Assembly (NCBI RefSeq): GCF_950100655.1 | Contig: NZ_CATNLY010000023.1 | Coordinates: 310,001-374,000 of the forward strand | Source: Pleomorphomonas sp. T1.2MG-36 | GTDB lineage: Bacteria; Pseudomonadota; Alphaproteobacteria; Rhizobiales; Pleomorphomonadaceae | Reading direction: 5' to 3' | Length of the DNA stretch: 64,000 nucleotides | Shown: positions 27,413 to 35,866 of the stretch, in pieces | Position numbering within the stretch: position 1 is the first letter of the stretch | How the letters are laid out: each line of letters opens with the position of its first letter | The notes under the pieces: model-generated | What the model saw: only the letters and a program-made list of their open reading frames with translations | Told to the model about the DNA's origin: nothing | Database searches by the model: none | Made by a program: the position numbers and the translations under genes

Positions 27413-28480
27413 ATGGCTTCCATCACCATCCAGTCGATCACCAAGACCTTCGGCACCGTGCCGGTCCTCAATGACATCGACCTCTCCATCGCCGACGGCG
27501 AGTTCGTCGTGCTGGTCGGCCCCTCCGGCTGCGGCAAGTCGACGCTGCTCAGGATGATCGCCGGGCTCGAGGACATCACGGCCGGCGAGATCCGCATCGA
27601 CGATCGCCGCATCAACGAGGTTGCGCCCAAGGATCGCGACATCGCCATGGTGTTCCAGTCCTATGCGCTCTATCCGCACATGACGGTGGCCGACAACATG
27701 AGCTACAGCCTGAAGCTCAGGAAGACGGCCAAGGAAAGGATCGCCGACGCGGTCGGCGCCGCAGCCGGCAAGCTCGGCCTCGATCCGCTCCTGGAGCGCC
27801 GGCCGAAGGCGCTCTCCGGCGGCCAGCGCCAGCGCGTTGCCATGGGCCGTGCGATCGTCCGCCATCCCAAGGCCTTCCTGTTCGACGAACCGCTCAGCAA
27901 TCTCGATGCCCGCCTGCGCGAGCAGATGCGCGCCGAAATCAAGCGCCTGCACAAGTCGATCGGCGCCACCTCGGTCTACGTCACCCATGACCAGATCGAG
28001 GCGATGACGCTCGCCGATCGCATCGTCGCCATGCATGGCGGCATCATCCAGCAGGTCGGCAACCCGCTCGATCTCTACGACCGCCCGGCCAACCTGTTCG
28101 TCGCCGGCTTCATCGGCTCGCCGGCCATGAACTTCGTGGAAGGACATTGCCGGTCCGGCGCCATCGAGACCGACGACGGCAGCAAGATCGCCATTCCCGA
28201 CGGCATCCGGTTGACCGAGGGACAGGCGGTGACCGTCGGCGTCCGTCCCGAGCATGTGCGCGTCGTCGCCGGCCCGGAGGCAGACAGCTACGCGGCGCGC
28301 GTCGATCTGGTGGAGCCGACCGGTTTCGGCACCATCGTGCACGTTCGCCTGCTCGGCCAGGACCTCAAGATCTACACGCTGGAGCGCGGCGCCGCCGAAG
28401 TCGGCCAACCGCTGCACATCGCGCTCGACGGTACGCGCCTTCACGTCTTCGATCGGGAGACGACCAACCGCATCGGATGA
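27413..28480 (+). CDS. Sugar ABC transporter ATP-binding protein (UgpC/MsmK-like)
   Basis: 355 residues. Walker A GPSGCGKST, Q-loop VFQSYALYPHMTV, signature LSGGQRQRV, Walker B AFLFDEPLSNLDA and the switch His in YVTHDQIEA are intact. A C-terminal TOBE/regulatory domain (about 235-355) carries GVRPEHVR. It powers the importer formed by the three preceding genes, and it is the last gene of the module, followed by a long hairpin. Confidence 0.95.
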   Translation: MASITIQSITKTFGTVPVLNDIDLSIADGEFVVLVGPSGCGKSTLLRMIAGLEDITAGEIRIDDRRINEVAPKDRDIAMVFQSYALYPHMTVADNMSYSLKLRKTAKERIADAVGAAAGKLGLDPLLERRPKALSGGQRQRVAMGRAIVRHPKAFLFDEPLSNLDARLREQMRAEIKRLHKSIGATSVYVTHDQIEAMTLADRIVAMHGGIIQQVGNPLDLYDRPANLFVAGFIGSPAMNFVEGHCRSGAIETDDGSKIAIPDGIRLTEGQAVTVGVRPEHVRVVAGPEADSYAARVDLVEPTGFGTIVHVRLLGQDLKIYTLERGAAEVGQPLHIALDGTRLHVFDRETTNRIG

Positions 28481-28510
28481 TTGGAAAACGGGGCTTGAAG
28501 CTCCATTGAT

Positions 28511-28552
28511 ATGCGCAAACGGTCGGCGTGAGAACGCCGGCCGTTTGCGCAT
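28511..28552. terminator. Long hairpin after the ugpC-like gene
   Basis: ATGCGCAAACGG at 28511-28522 pairs with CCGTTTGCGCAT at 28541-28552, and the inner CGGCGT (28524-28529) pairs with ACGCCG (28534-28539) around a GAGA loop. The result is a stem of about 19 pairs with one G-T. No T-run follows directly, but the position 30 bases after the last gene and the stability suggest transcript termination or 3'-end protection. Confidence 0.65.
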
Positions 28553-28652
28553 CTGACCTGCCGTGTTTTGCCGTCCCAGGGAGCGACTGGCGGGCTCTCC
28601 GGGCATCTCCGATACCACAACCAAAGAACATCTCCTGCGGTGTCCGAAATTA

Positions 28653-28664
28653 TTACGCGCGTAA
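28653..28664. promoter_or_regulatory. LacI-type operator, perfect palindrome TTACGCGCGTAA
   Basis: TTACGCGCGTAA is a perfect 12-base palindrome with the central CG step typical of LacI-family operators, in an AT-rich stretch 219 bases before the binding-protein gene of the tagatose-type module. An almost identical site (11 of 12 bases) lies at 37068-37079, before the next ABC operon and close to the LacI gene 35867-36904. That LacI protein is the likely binder. Confidence 0.6.
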
Positions 28665-28715
28665 AATTTCTATGTTGACATGCGACAAGATTCCATGGTG
28701 TGTTGGGCTCGCTGA

Positions 28716-28854
28716 AACGGAGGGCGCACCTCCGTTGGAGCACGTTCGTCAACGGGCCTTTCAAGGCCCCAACGGGCAGAGTTCCGCCATGCGGGGCTTG
28801 TCTGCCCAACCGTTCAACACCGGCCGACATGTCTCCCGACCCCGAGGATGGGTC
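28716..28854 (+). promoter_or_regulatory. Structured leader upstream of the sugar-binding protein gene
   Basis: Between the operator and the start codon at 28883 the DNA can fold into a row of stems. AACGGAGG/CCTCCGTT spans 28716-28736, and GGGCCTT/AAGGCCC spans 28754-28769. GGGCAGA/TCTGCCC spans 28774-28807 with an inner CCGC/GCGG, and CCGACCC/GGGTCGG lies near 28833-28854. No riboswitch class is recognised. It may be a long 5' leader that stabilises or regulates the message of a highly expressed binding protein, or hold a small RNA. Confidence 0.45.
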
Positions 28855-28882
28855 GGAGCGGCGGCCATGTGGGAGGAACAAG

Positions 28883-29773
28883 ATGACCATTCGTTCGCTT
28901 GCTCGCCTGGCTCTCGCCGGCTCCGCCTTCGCCTTCCTCGCCACGTCGGCCATGGCCGACGGTATCGGCGCCTCGCTGCTCACCCAGCAGCATCCGTTCT
29001 ACATCGAGCTCGCCGACGCCATGAAGGCCGAGGCGACCGCTAAGGACGTAAAGCTCGAGGTGGCGATCGCCAATCAGGACCTCAACAAGCAGCTCGCCGA
29101 CGTTGAGGACTTCATCGTCAAGGGCGTCGACGTCATCGTGCTGTCGCCGGTCGACAGCAAGGGCGTCAAGGCCGTGATCGAGAAGGCCCAGAAGGCCGGC
29201 ATCAAGGTGATCACCGTCGACGTGCCGGCTACCGGCGTCGACGTCACGTCCTACATCGGCACCGACAACTACGCCGGTGGCGTCAAGGCCGGCGAACTGA
29301 TGGCCAAGGAGCTCGGTGACAAGGGCAAGGTCGCGATCATCGACTACCCGACCGTGCAGTCGGTGGTGAACCGCATCGACGGCTTCAAGAAGGCCATCGG
29401 CGAGCACAAGGACGTCGAGATCGTCGCCCAGCAGACCGGCATCACCCGCGCCGAAGCGCTGGCCGCCGCCCAGAACATGCTGCAGGCCAATCCCGACATC
29501 CAGGGTATCTTCGGCTTCGGCGACGACGCCGCGCTGGCCGCCGCCGTGGCGGTGAAGTCGGCCGGTCTCGAGAACCAGGTCAAGGTGATCGGCTTCGACG
29601 GCATGGAAGAAGCCCGCAATGCGGTCGACACCAACCCGGTCATGGTCGGCGTCATCCAGCAGTTCCCGGGCGAGATGGGCAAGCGGGCCGTCGACACGGC
29701 CATCGACGTCATCGCCGGCAAGGAAGTTCCTGCCGAGCAGCCGATCGAGCCGGGCGTCTACACCCGCAAGTGA
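28883..29773 (+). CDS. Ribose-type sugar/polyol ABC transporter substrate-binding protein
   Basis: 296 residues from ATG 28883 with GGGAGGAA upstream. The signal peptide ends at AMA (about residue 25). The mature protein has the RbsB-type fold: LTQQHPFYIELADAMKAEAT, DVEDFIVKGVDVIVLSPVDS, GIKVITVDVPATGVDV, GTDNYAGGVKAGELMA and GFGDDAALAAAVAVKSAG. The downstream tagatose-kinase-like and GatZ-like genes suggest a galactitol, tagatose or related polyol/ketose ligand; this is inference. Confidence 0.93.
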   Translation: MTIRSLARLALAGSAFAFLATSAMADGIGASLLTQQHPFYIELADAMKAEATAKDVKLEVAIANQDLNKQLADVEDFIVKGVDVIVLSPVDSKGVKAVIEKAQKAGIKVITVDVPATGVDVTSYIGTDNYAGGVKAGELMAKELGDKGKVAIIDYPTVQSVVNRIDGFKKAIGEHKDVEIVAQQTGITRAEALAAAQNMLQANPDIQGIFGFGDDAALAAAVAVKSAGLENQVKVIGFDGMEEARNAVDTNPVMVGVIQQFPGEMGKRAVDTAIDVIAGKEVPAEQPIEPGVYTRK

Positions 29774-29787
29774 TATAAGCTGAAGGA

Positions 29788-29817
29788 GCGCGGGGCAGTC
29801 TTTGGGCGGTCCCGCGC
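29788..29817 (+). repeat. Intercistronic hairpin after the binding-protein gene
   Basis: GCGCGGG at 29788-29794 pairs with CCCGCGC at 29811-29817, 14 bases after the binding-protein stop and before the ATPase gene; CTTTCTC follows. Such stems commonly allow partial read-through, giving an excess of binding protein over membrane components. Confidence 0.5.
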
Positions 29818-29881
29818 CTTTCTCAACGGCCAATCCGGCGTCAGTCGCGCCGAGGGCACTCGCGTCGGAAAGGAGGCGGGC

Positions 29882-31396
29882 ATGTCGGCCGCGACCAGCG
29901 ACGTCATTCTCAAGATCAACAACGTATCCAAGCTGTTCGGCCCGGTCGCCGCGCTCAAGAACATGCACCTCACGGTGCGCGCCGGCCGCGTTCATACGCT
30001 GCTCGGCGAAAACGGAGCCGGCAAGTCGACGCTGATGAAGATCCTGGCCGGCGTCTATTACGCCACGACCGGCGAGGTCGAGTTCTGCGGCAGCCCCTAC
30101 AAGCCGGAAAATCCGCAGCAGGCGGCGGCCCGTGGCCTGACCATCGTGTTCCAGGAGCTCAGCCTCTGCAACAACATGACGGTGGCCGAGAACATCCTGG
30201 CGACCCGCGAACCCGCGGTCTACGGCTTCATCAACGATCAGGCCCTCGAACGCCGCGCTGCCGAGATCGTCCGCGACCTCGGCCTGCCGATCGACGTCAC
30301 CGAGAAGGTCGGCAATCTCTCCATGGCCCAGCGCCAGCTCGTCGAGATCGCCAAGGGGCTGTCGATCCCCAATCCACGCCTCGTCATTCTCGATGAACCG
30401 ACCTCCTCTCTCACCGATGCCGAGACGGAGATTCTGTTCTCGATCATCGGCCGCCTCAAGGCCAAGGGCGTCGCCGTCATCTACATCTCGCACCGCATGG
30501 AAGAGATCATGCGGCTTTCCGACGACATCACCGTCATCCGCGACGGCGAGTTCATCGCCACCCGGCAGCGCGAGGACGTCACCATCGACGAGCTGATCGC
30601 CATGATGGTCGGACGGCAGATGAACGAGATCTACCCGCCGCGCCTCACCGCCGCGCCGGCGACAAGCGAAGCGCCGGTCCTCTCCGTCGAGGGGTTCAGC
30701 CGTTCGGGCGAGTTCGAGGATGTCTCCTTCGACGTGCGCAAGGGCGAGATCCTCGGCTTCTTCGGCCTGATCGGCTCCGGCCGTTCGGAGATGATGAACG
30801 CGTTGTTCGGCATGAAGGCCGCCACCGGCAGCATCCGCATCGATGGCGAGACGGCAAACATCTCGTCGCCAGTCGACGCCATCGGCCGTCGCATCGCCTT
30901 CGTCACCGAGAACCGCAAGGAAGAGGGGCTCGTCCTCGCCCATAGCGTGGAATGGAACATCTCCATGGCGGCGCTCGGCCGCTTCGCCGCGTCGCTCGGC
31001 TTCATGCGCAAGCGGCAGGAGCGCAAGGCGGCGCTGGACGAAGTCGGACGGCTGACCATCAAGACGGCGTCGGTCGACACGCCGGTCGGCTCGCTTTCCG
31101 GCGGCAATCAGCAGAAGGCGGTCCTCGCCAAGTGGCTGTTGACCCAGCCGCGCATCCTGATCCTCGACGAGCCGACGCGCGGCGTCGACGTCGGCGCCAA
31201 GTTTGAAATCTACAAGATCATCCGCCAGCTGGCGGCCGAGGGTACGGCGATCCTGCTGGTCTCCTCCGAGCTGCCGGAAGTCCTCGGGATGAGCGATCGC
31301 CTCGTCGTCATGCACGAGGGCCGGCTCAGCGCCACGCTCTCCGGCGGCGCGACTCCCGAAACGGTCATGGCCCACGCGACAGGTATCACGTCATGA
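29882..31396 (+). CDS. Sugar ABC transporter ATP-binding protein, two-domain (RbsA/MglA-like)
   Basis: 504 residues, two fused nucleotide-binding domains. The first has Walker A GENGAGKST, signature-like LSMAQRQ and Walker B LVILDEPTSSL. The second has the degenerate Walker A GLIGSGRSE usual for this class, signature LSGGNQQ and Walker B ILILDEPTRGV. A GGAGGCGGGC ribosome site precedes ATG 29882, and the stop overlaps the permease start by four bases. It energises import of the ligand bound by the preceding gene product. Confidence 0.95.
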   Translation: MSAATSDVILKINNVSKLFGPVAALKNMHLTVRAGRVHTLLGENGAGKSTLMKILAGVYYATTGEVEFCGSPYKPENPQQAAARGLTIVFQELSLCNNMTVAENILATREPAVYGFINDQALERRAAEIVRDLGLPIDVTEKVGNLSMAQRQLVEIAKGLSIPNPRLVILDEPTSSLTDAETEILFSIIGRLKAKGVAVIYISHRMEEIMRLSDDITVIRDGEFIATRQREDVTIDELIAMMVGRQMNEIYPPRLTAAPATSEAPVLSVEGFSRSGEFEDVSFDVRKGEILGFFGLIGSGRSEMMNALFGMKAATGSIRIDGETANISSPVDAIGRRIAFVTENRKEEGLVLAHSVEWNISMAALGRFAASLGFMRKRQERKAALDEVGRLTIKTASVDTPVGSLSGGNQQKAVLAKWLLTQPRILILDEPTRGVDVGAKFEIYKIIRQLAAEGTAILLVSSELPEVLGMSDRLVVMHEGRLSATLSGGATPETVMAHATGITS

Positions 31397-32364
31397 GCGA
31401 AGAGAAACACGTAAGCCTCGCCCAGAAGCCCTATGCCAAGCTGCTTCGGCAGTATGGCGGCATCCTGGTTTCCCTGGTCGTCCTCTGCATCATCTTCTCG
31501 GTGATGAACCCGCGCTTCATGACGGTTGCCAACTTCATGAACGTGCTGCAGCAGATCGCGGTGATCGCCATCGCGGCCTTCGGCATGACCTGGGTGATCC
31601 TGCTCGGCGAGATCGACCTCTCCATCGGCTCGATCATCGCCGTCGCCGGCATGGCCGCCGCGCAGGCCTTTCTGGCCGGCTTCGGCTTCATGCCGACGCT
31701 GGTGCTGACGCTGCTGGCCGGCGCGGCGATGGGTCTTGCCAACGGCGTGCTCACCGCCAAGCTCGGACTGCCATCGTTCATCGTGACGGTGGCGACGATG
31801 GGCATCTTCCGCGGCCTCGTCAGTCTGCCGACCAACGGCGCACCGGCGATGATCGAGGATCCCACCTGGATCGCCATCGGCGCAGAGAGCTTCGTCGGCC
31901 TGCCGATCATCATCTGGATCGTCGTGGTGCTGTTCGTCTTCAACCATGTGCTCCTGTCGAAGACGACCTTCGGTCGCCGTGCCTATCTCACCGGCGGCAA
32001 CCGCGAAGCGGCTGTCTATTCGGGCATCAAGGTCGACCGGGTGAAGATCACCATCTTCATGATCTCCGGCATCATGGCGGCGATCTCCGGCATCCTCCTG
32101 TCCTCGCGCCTCTATTCAGCGCAGACCAACGCCGGCACCAGCTACGAGCTCGACGCCATCGCGGCGGCCGTCCTTGGCGGCACCAGCCTTGCCGGCGGCG
32201 TCGGCACCATGATCGGCACCCTCATCGGCGCGCTGATCATCGGCATCATGAACAACGGCATGAACATGCTGTCCGTTCCCTACTTCTATCAGTTGATCGT
32301 CAAGGGCATGGTCATCCTGCTGGCCGTCTGGCTTGACGTTCGCTCCAAGCGGGCCAAGCAGTAA
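31393..32364 (+). CDS. Ribose-type sugar ABC transporter permease
   Basis: 323 residues, about ten helices, with RbsC-family motifs LLGEIDLSIGSIIAVAGM and AAVLGGTSLAGGVGTMIGT. It forms the membrane channel of the module. It overlaps the ATPase gene by four bases upstream and the kinase gene by one base downstream (TAATG), indicating tight translational coupling from transport to phosphorylation. Confidence 0.94.
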   Translation: MSEEKHVSLAQKPYAKLLRQYGGILVSLVVLCIIFSVMNPRFMTVANFMNVLQQIAVIAIAAFGMTWVILLGEIDLSIGSIIAVAGMAAAQAFLAGFGFMPTLVLTLLAGAAMGLANGVLTAKLGLPSFIVTVATMGIFRGLVSLPTNGAPAMIEDPTWIAIGAESFVGLPIIIWIVVVLFVFNHVLLSKTTFGRRAYLTGGNREAAVYSGIKVDRVKITIFMISGIMAAISGILLSSRLYSAQTNAGTSYELDAIAAAVLGGTSLAGGVGTMIGTLIGALIIGIMNNGMNMLSVPYFYQLIVKGMVILLAVWLDVRSKRAKQ

Positions 32365-33311
32365 TGGGTCAGAGCAAGGTTCTCACCATCGGCGAAGTGC
32401 TGGTGGAAATCGTCGCGACCGAACGCGGCAACGGATTCCGCGAACCGGTCAAGCTGATCGGCCCCTTCCCCTCCGGCGCGCCGGCCATCTTCATCGATCA
32501 GGTCGGCAAGCTCGGGCAGGCGTCGGCGATCATTTCGCGGGTTGGAGAAGACGATTTCGGCCACGTCAATCTGGAGAGGCTGAAGCGCGACGGCGTGGAC
32601 GTCTCGGGTATCGAGGTCGATCCGCTCGGCACCACCGGCAGCGCCTTCGTGCGCTACCGCGAGGATGGCGGTCGCAACTTCGTGTTCAACATCCGCCACA
32701 GCGCCTGCGGCACCATCGCCCTCAAGGGGCCGGCCGCGGCTCTGGTCGAGACCTGCACCCACATGCATGTCATGGGCTCGTCGCTCTACGCGCCGAGCGT
32801 CGTCGAAGCGGTTCTCAAGGCGACGCGGACGATCAAGGCCAAGGGCGGCACCGTGTCGTTCGACCCCAACCTCCGCGCCGAGATCCTGAACAGCCCCGGC
32901 ATGCGCGAAGCGCTGGCCGTCGTACTGGCCGAAACCGACCTGTTCCTGCCGAGCGGCGAGGAACTGTTCCTGTTCTCGCCGGCCGACAGCGAGAAGGAAG
33001 CCGTCGCCAACCTTCTGAAGGGCGGCGTCAAGGCGGTGGTTCTGAAACGCGGCGCGGCCGGCGCCACATACTTCGATGCGACCGGCGAGGTCAGCCTGCC
33101 GGGATTCCGGGTGACGGAAGTCGATCCCACCGGGGCCGGCGACTGCTTCGGCGCCACTTTCGTCACCTTCTGGCTTGCCGGCGCCGATCCCGAGACGGCG
33201 CTCCGCTATGCCAATGCCGCCGGTGCCCGCGCGGTCACCCGTTCCGGCCCGATGGAAGGCGCGTCGACCCGCGCCGAACTCGACGCATTGATTGCCGAAC
33301 AGAGGAGCTGA
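32364..33311 (+). CDS. PfkB-family sugar kinase, tagatose-kinase-like
   Basis: 315 residues. Recognisable PfkB elements are GEVLVEIVATERG, IFIDQVGKLGQASAIISRVG, VSFDPNLRAEILN and the catalytic DPTGAGDCFGATFVTFWL near the C-terminus. The combination with a GatZ-like gene directly downstream matches the Agrobacterium arrangement in which D-tagatose kinase produces D-tagatose 6-phosphate for a GatZ-type enzyme. Other ketose kinases cannot be excluded. Confidence 0.85.
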   Translation: MGQSKVLTIGEVLVEIVATERGNGFREPVKLIGPFPSGAPAIFIDQVGKLGQASAIISRVGEDDFGHVNLERLKRDGVDVSGIEVDPLGTTGSAFVRYREDGGRNFVFNIRHSACGTIALKGPAAALVETCTHMHVMGSSLYAPSVVEAVLKATRTIKAKGGTVSFDPNLRAEILNSPGMREALAVVLAETDLFLPSGEELFLFSPADSEKEAVANLLKGGVKAVVLKRGAAGATYFDATGEVSLPGFRVTEVDPTGAGDCFGATFVTFWLAGADPETALRYANAAGARAVTRSGPMEGASTRAELDALIAEQRS

Positions 33312-33315
33312 AGAC

Positions 33316-34593
33316 ATGGCTACCAACCCGCTCAGCGACATTTCCACGTGGCGCTTCCGTGCGTCGGGCCTGCGCGGCATTCCGTCGATCTGCTCGGCCC
33401 ACCCCGTGGTGATCGAGGCGGCCATGCGCCATGCCGCCCGCCTCGGCCTGCCGGTGCTGATCGAGGCGACCTGCAACCAGGTCAACCAGGATGGCGGCTA
33501 CACCGGGATGACGCCGCGAGACTTCCGCAACTTCGTGGAAGCGATCGCCAAGCGGGTAGGCTTCCCGTTCGACCGCGTCATCCTCGGCGGCGACCATCTT
33601 GGTCCCAACCCGTGGAAGAAGCTGCCGGCCACCGAGGCCATGGACAAGGCCAAGGTGATGATCGACGCCTTCGCCAGGGCCGGGTTCACCAAGCTTCATC
33701 TCGACACCTCGATGGGCTGCGCCGGTGAGCCGGTGGCCCTCGCCGATGCGCTGACCGCCGAACGGGCGGCGGCGCTCGCCACCGTCGCCGAAGCGGCAAC
33801 CAAGGATGCCGCCGTCAAGCCGGTCTACATCGTCGGCACCGAGGTGCCGATCCCCGGCGGCGCCATGGAAGAGATCGAGGAACTGGAAGTCACCAAGCCC
33901 GAGGCGGCGCGCGAGACGATCCGCGTCCACCGCGAGGCCTTCGCCAAGGCCGGCATCGCCGACGCCTTCGACCGCGCCGTCGGCGCGGTGGTGCAGCCCG
34001 GCGTCGAGTTCGGCAACCACAATGTCGTCGCCTTCGATGTCGACAAGGCGGCTTCTCTCTCGGCAACGCTGTCCGAACTGAAGGGGTTCGTCTTCGAGGC
34101 GCACTCCACCGACTACCAGACGCCCGAGGCGCTGAAGGCGCTCGTCGACAACGGGTTCTCCATCCTCAAGGTCGGCCCGGCCCTGACCTTCGCGCTGCGC
34201 GAAGCGCTCTACGGCCTCGACCACATCGCCGAGGTTCTTTACGCCGGACGCCGCAAGGAGACGCTCGCCGCCACCTTCGAGCGGGTGATGCTCGCCCATC
34301 CCGACAACTGGGCGAAGTATTACTTCGGCACGCCCGACGAGCAGCGTCTGCAGCGGCACTTCAGCTACTCGGACCGCATCCGCTACTACTGGCCGGAGCC
34401 GGAAATCGCCAAGGCCGCCGAGGACCTCCTCGCCCTCTTCGGCACCACGCCCATTCCCGAGACGCTGATCTCCCAGTATCTGCGTGGCGTCTATGAGGGT
34501 GTCCGGCGCGACCGGGTCGAGCCCACCGCCCACGGCCTCTCCCTGGCCATGGTCGATCTCGTGCTCGACGACTACTTCAAGGCCTGCCTCTGA
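33316..34593 (+). CDS. GatZ/KbaZ-family protein: tagatose-bisphosphate aldolase subunit or tagatose-6-phosphate 4-epimerase
   Basis: 425 residues from ATG 33316, preceded by GAGGAG. Family motifs are GIPSICSAHPVVIEAAMRHA, EATCNQVNQDGGYTGMTP, LGGDHLGPNPW, LDTSMGC, YIVGTEVPIPGGA and EAHSTDYQ. In enterobacteria GatZ/KbaZ stabilises the class II aldolase GatY/KbaY. In Agrobacterium, family members work alone as D-tagatose-6-phosphate 4-epimerase, giving fructose 6-phosphate. No GatY/KbaY partner is encoded in this window, which favours the epimerase role here. Confidence 0.88.
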   Translation: MATNPLSDISTWRFRASGLRGIPSICSAHPVVIEAAMRHAARLGLPVLIEATCNQVNQDGGYTGMTPRDFRNFVEAIAKRVGFPFDRVILGGDHLGPNPWKKLPATEAMDKAKVMIDAFARAGFTKLHLDTSMGCAGEPVALADALTAERAAALATVAEAATKDAAVKPVYIVGTEVPIPGGAMEEIEELEVTKPEAARETIRVHREAFAKAGIADAFDRAVGAVVQPGVEFGNHNVVAFDVDKAASLSATLSELKGFVFEAHSTDYQTPEALKALVDNGFSILKVGPALTFALREALYGLDHIAEVLYAGRRKETLAATFERVMLAHPDNWAKYYFGTPDEQRLQRHFSYSDRIRYYWPEPEIAKAAEDLLALFGTTPIPETLISQYLRGVYEGVRRDRVEPTAHGLSLAMVDLVLDDYFKACL

Positions 34594-34618
34594 GGCGGCC
34601 AAACAGGACGCAAGGCAA

Positions 34619-35788
34619 ATGGATGACATCATCTTCACGCTGACCGACACGGCCGGCGGGCTTGAGGTTGCCGATTGGTCGGTCACCTCCGGCGAGCTCG
34701 GTCTCAAGGGCGACACGCCTTTCGAGATCGTCAAGAGGACGCTGCACGGCGGCCGGCAGGAGGGCAGCACGCTCGTCACCATTCGGGCCGGACGCCTCGC
34801 GGTGACCGTCATCCCGACGCGCGGCATGGGCATCCTGAAGGCGAGCCTCGACGGCGTCGACTTCGGCTGGGCGTCGCCGATCGACGAGGTCGTGCATCCC
34901 TCGTTCATCCGCCTCGGCGAGCGCAATGGCCTCGGTTGGCTCGAAGGCTTCAACGAGCTGATGGTGCGCTGCGGCTACGAGTGGACCGGCCACCCGATGG
35001 TCGACGGCGACAAGGTCTATACGCTGCACGGCCGGGCCGGCAACACGCCGGCCTCCAAGGTCGAGGTGCGCATTTCGCGTGAGGCGCCTCATCGCATCAC
35101 GCTGTGCGGGCTCATCAAGGAGAAGGCATTCAAGAACGTCGAGTTCGAGACCTTCACCGAATTGACCGTCGTGCCAGGCGACACCGGGTTCTCGCTCGAC
35201 GACCGGTTGGTCAACCGCGCCGACTATGCCCACTCCTACGAGGTGATCTACCACACCAACGTCGGGCGTCCGGTGCTGGAGGAAGGCGCCCGCGTCGTCG
35301 GGCCGTTCACCCACGTCACCCCGTTCAACGACGCCGCCAAGCCCGACCTCGCGAGCTGGGACCTCTATCGCGGTCCGACGCGCGATTTCGACGAGATGCT
35401 CTATGCCTGCGAGCTTGCGGCCGGTGCCGACGGCCGCACCGAGGTGGCACTGATCAATGCCACGGAAACGCTTGGCTTCTCGGTGACCTACCATGTCGAG
35501 GAAATGCCGGCCTTCACGCTCTGGAAGAACACCGACACCGACAGGCAGGGCTATGTGACCGGGCTGGAGCCGGGCTCCAACTACCCATATCCGCTGCCGG
35601 TCGAGCGGGCCGCCGGCCGGCTCAAGACGCTGGAGCCGGGCGGAGAAGCCCGCTTCCGCATTCGTTTCGATCTCCTGACCGGCACGTCCGCCGTCACGGC
35701 CTGCGCCGCCCGCATCGACAAGCTCAAGGCTGGCGTTGGCGTGACCGTGCACAACGAACCTATCCTGCGCAGCCAGACAAAAGCCTGA
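34619..35788 (+). CDS. DUF4432 aldose-epimerase-like protein
   Basis: 389 residues from ATG 34619, 25 bases after the gatZ-like gene. The beta-rich fold resembles galactose mutarotase, with motifs VTVIPTRGMGILKASLDGVD, SFIRLGERNGLGWLEGFNEL, YTLHGRAGNTPASKV, YEVIYHTNVGRPVLEEGA and LWKNTDTDRQGYVTGLEPGS. DUF4432 proteins are found in many sugar operons and probably interconvert anomers of an imported or phosphorylated sugar; no reaction is established. It is the last gene before a strong terminator. Confidence 0.85.
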   Translation: MDDIIFTLTDTAGGLEVADWSVTSGELGLKGDTPFEIVKRTLHGGRQEGSTLVTIRAGRLAVTVIPTRGMGILKASLDGVDFGWASPIDEVVHPSFIRLGERNGLGWLEGFNELMVRCGYEWTGHPMVDGDKVYTLHGRAGNTPASKVEVRISREAPHRITLCGLIKEKAFKNVEFETFTELTVVPGDTGFSLDDRLVNRADYAHSYEVIYHTNVGRPVLEEGARVVGPFTHVTPFNDAAKPDLASWDLYRGPTRDFDEMLYACELAAGADGRTEVALINATETLGFSVTYHVEEMPAFTLWKNTDTDRQGYVTGLEPGSNYPYPLPVERAAGRLKTLEPGGEARFRIRFDLLTGTSAVTACAARIDKLKAGVGVTVHNEPILRSQTKA

Positions 35789-35810
35789 CAAATAGACCGC
35801 TAGCCGCGCA

Positions 35811-35847
35811 CCCTCCCCATGCCCAGGCATGGGGAGGGTTCTTTTTT
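35811..35847 (+). terminator. Strong intrinsic terminator
   Basis: CCCTCCCCATGCC at 35811-35823 pairs perfectly with GGCATGGGGAGGG at 35826-35838, followed by TTCTTTTTT at 35839-35847. It ends the tagatose-type module, 23 bases after the DUF4432 stop, and lies just before the convergent LacI gene. Confidence 0.93.
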
Positions 35848-35866
35848 GTGCGGAGAAGGAAACCGG

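Noticed and set aside
28675..28703. TTGACA at 28675 as promoter of the tagatose-type operon
   Set aside because: No acceptable -10 element occurs 16-18 bases downstream, so the true promoter was left unassigned.
28814..31375. Open antisense frame of 853 codons opposite the sugar-binding protein and ATPase genes
   Set aside because: Its protein is rich in Asp, Arg, Gly, His and Leu with no motifs, and it mirrors strongly coding genes in GC-rich DNA; no ribosome site or family.
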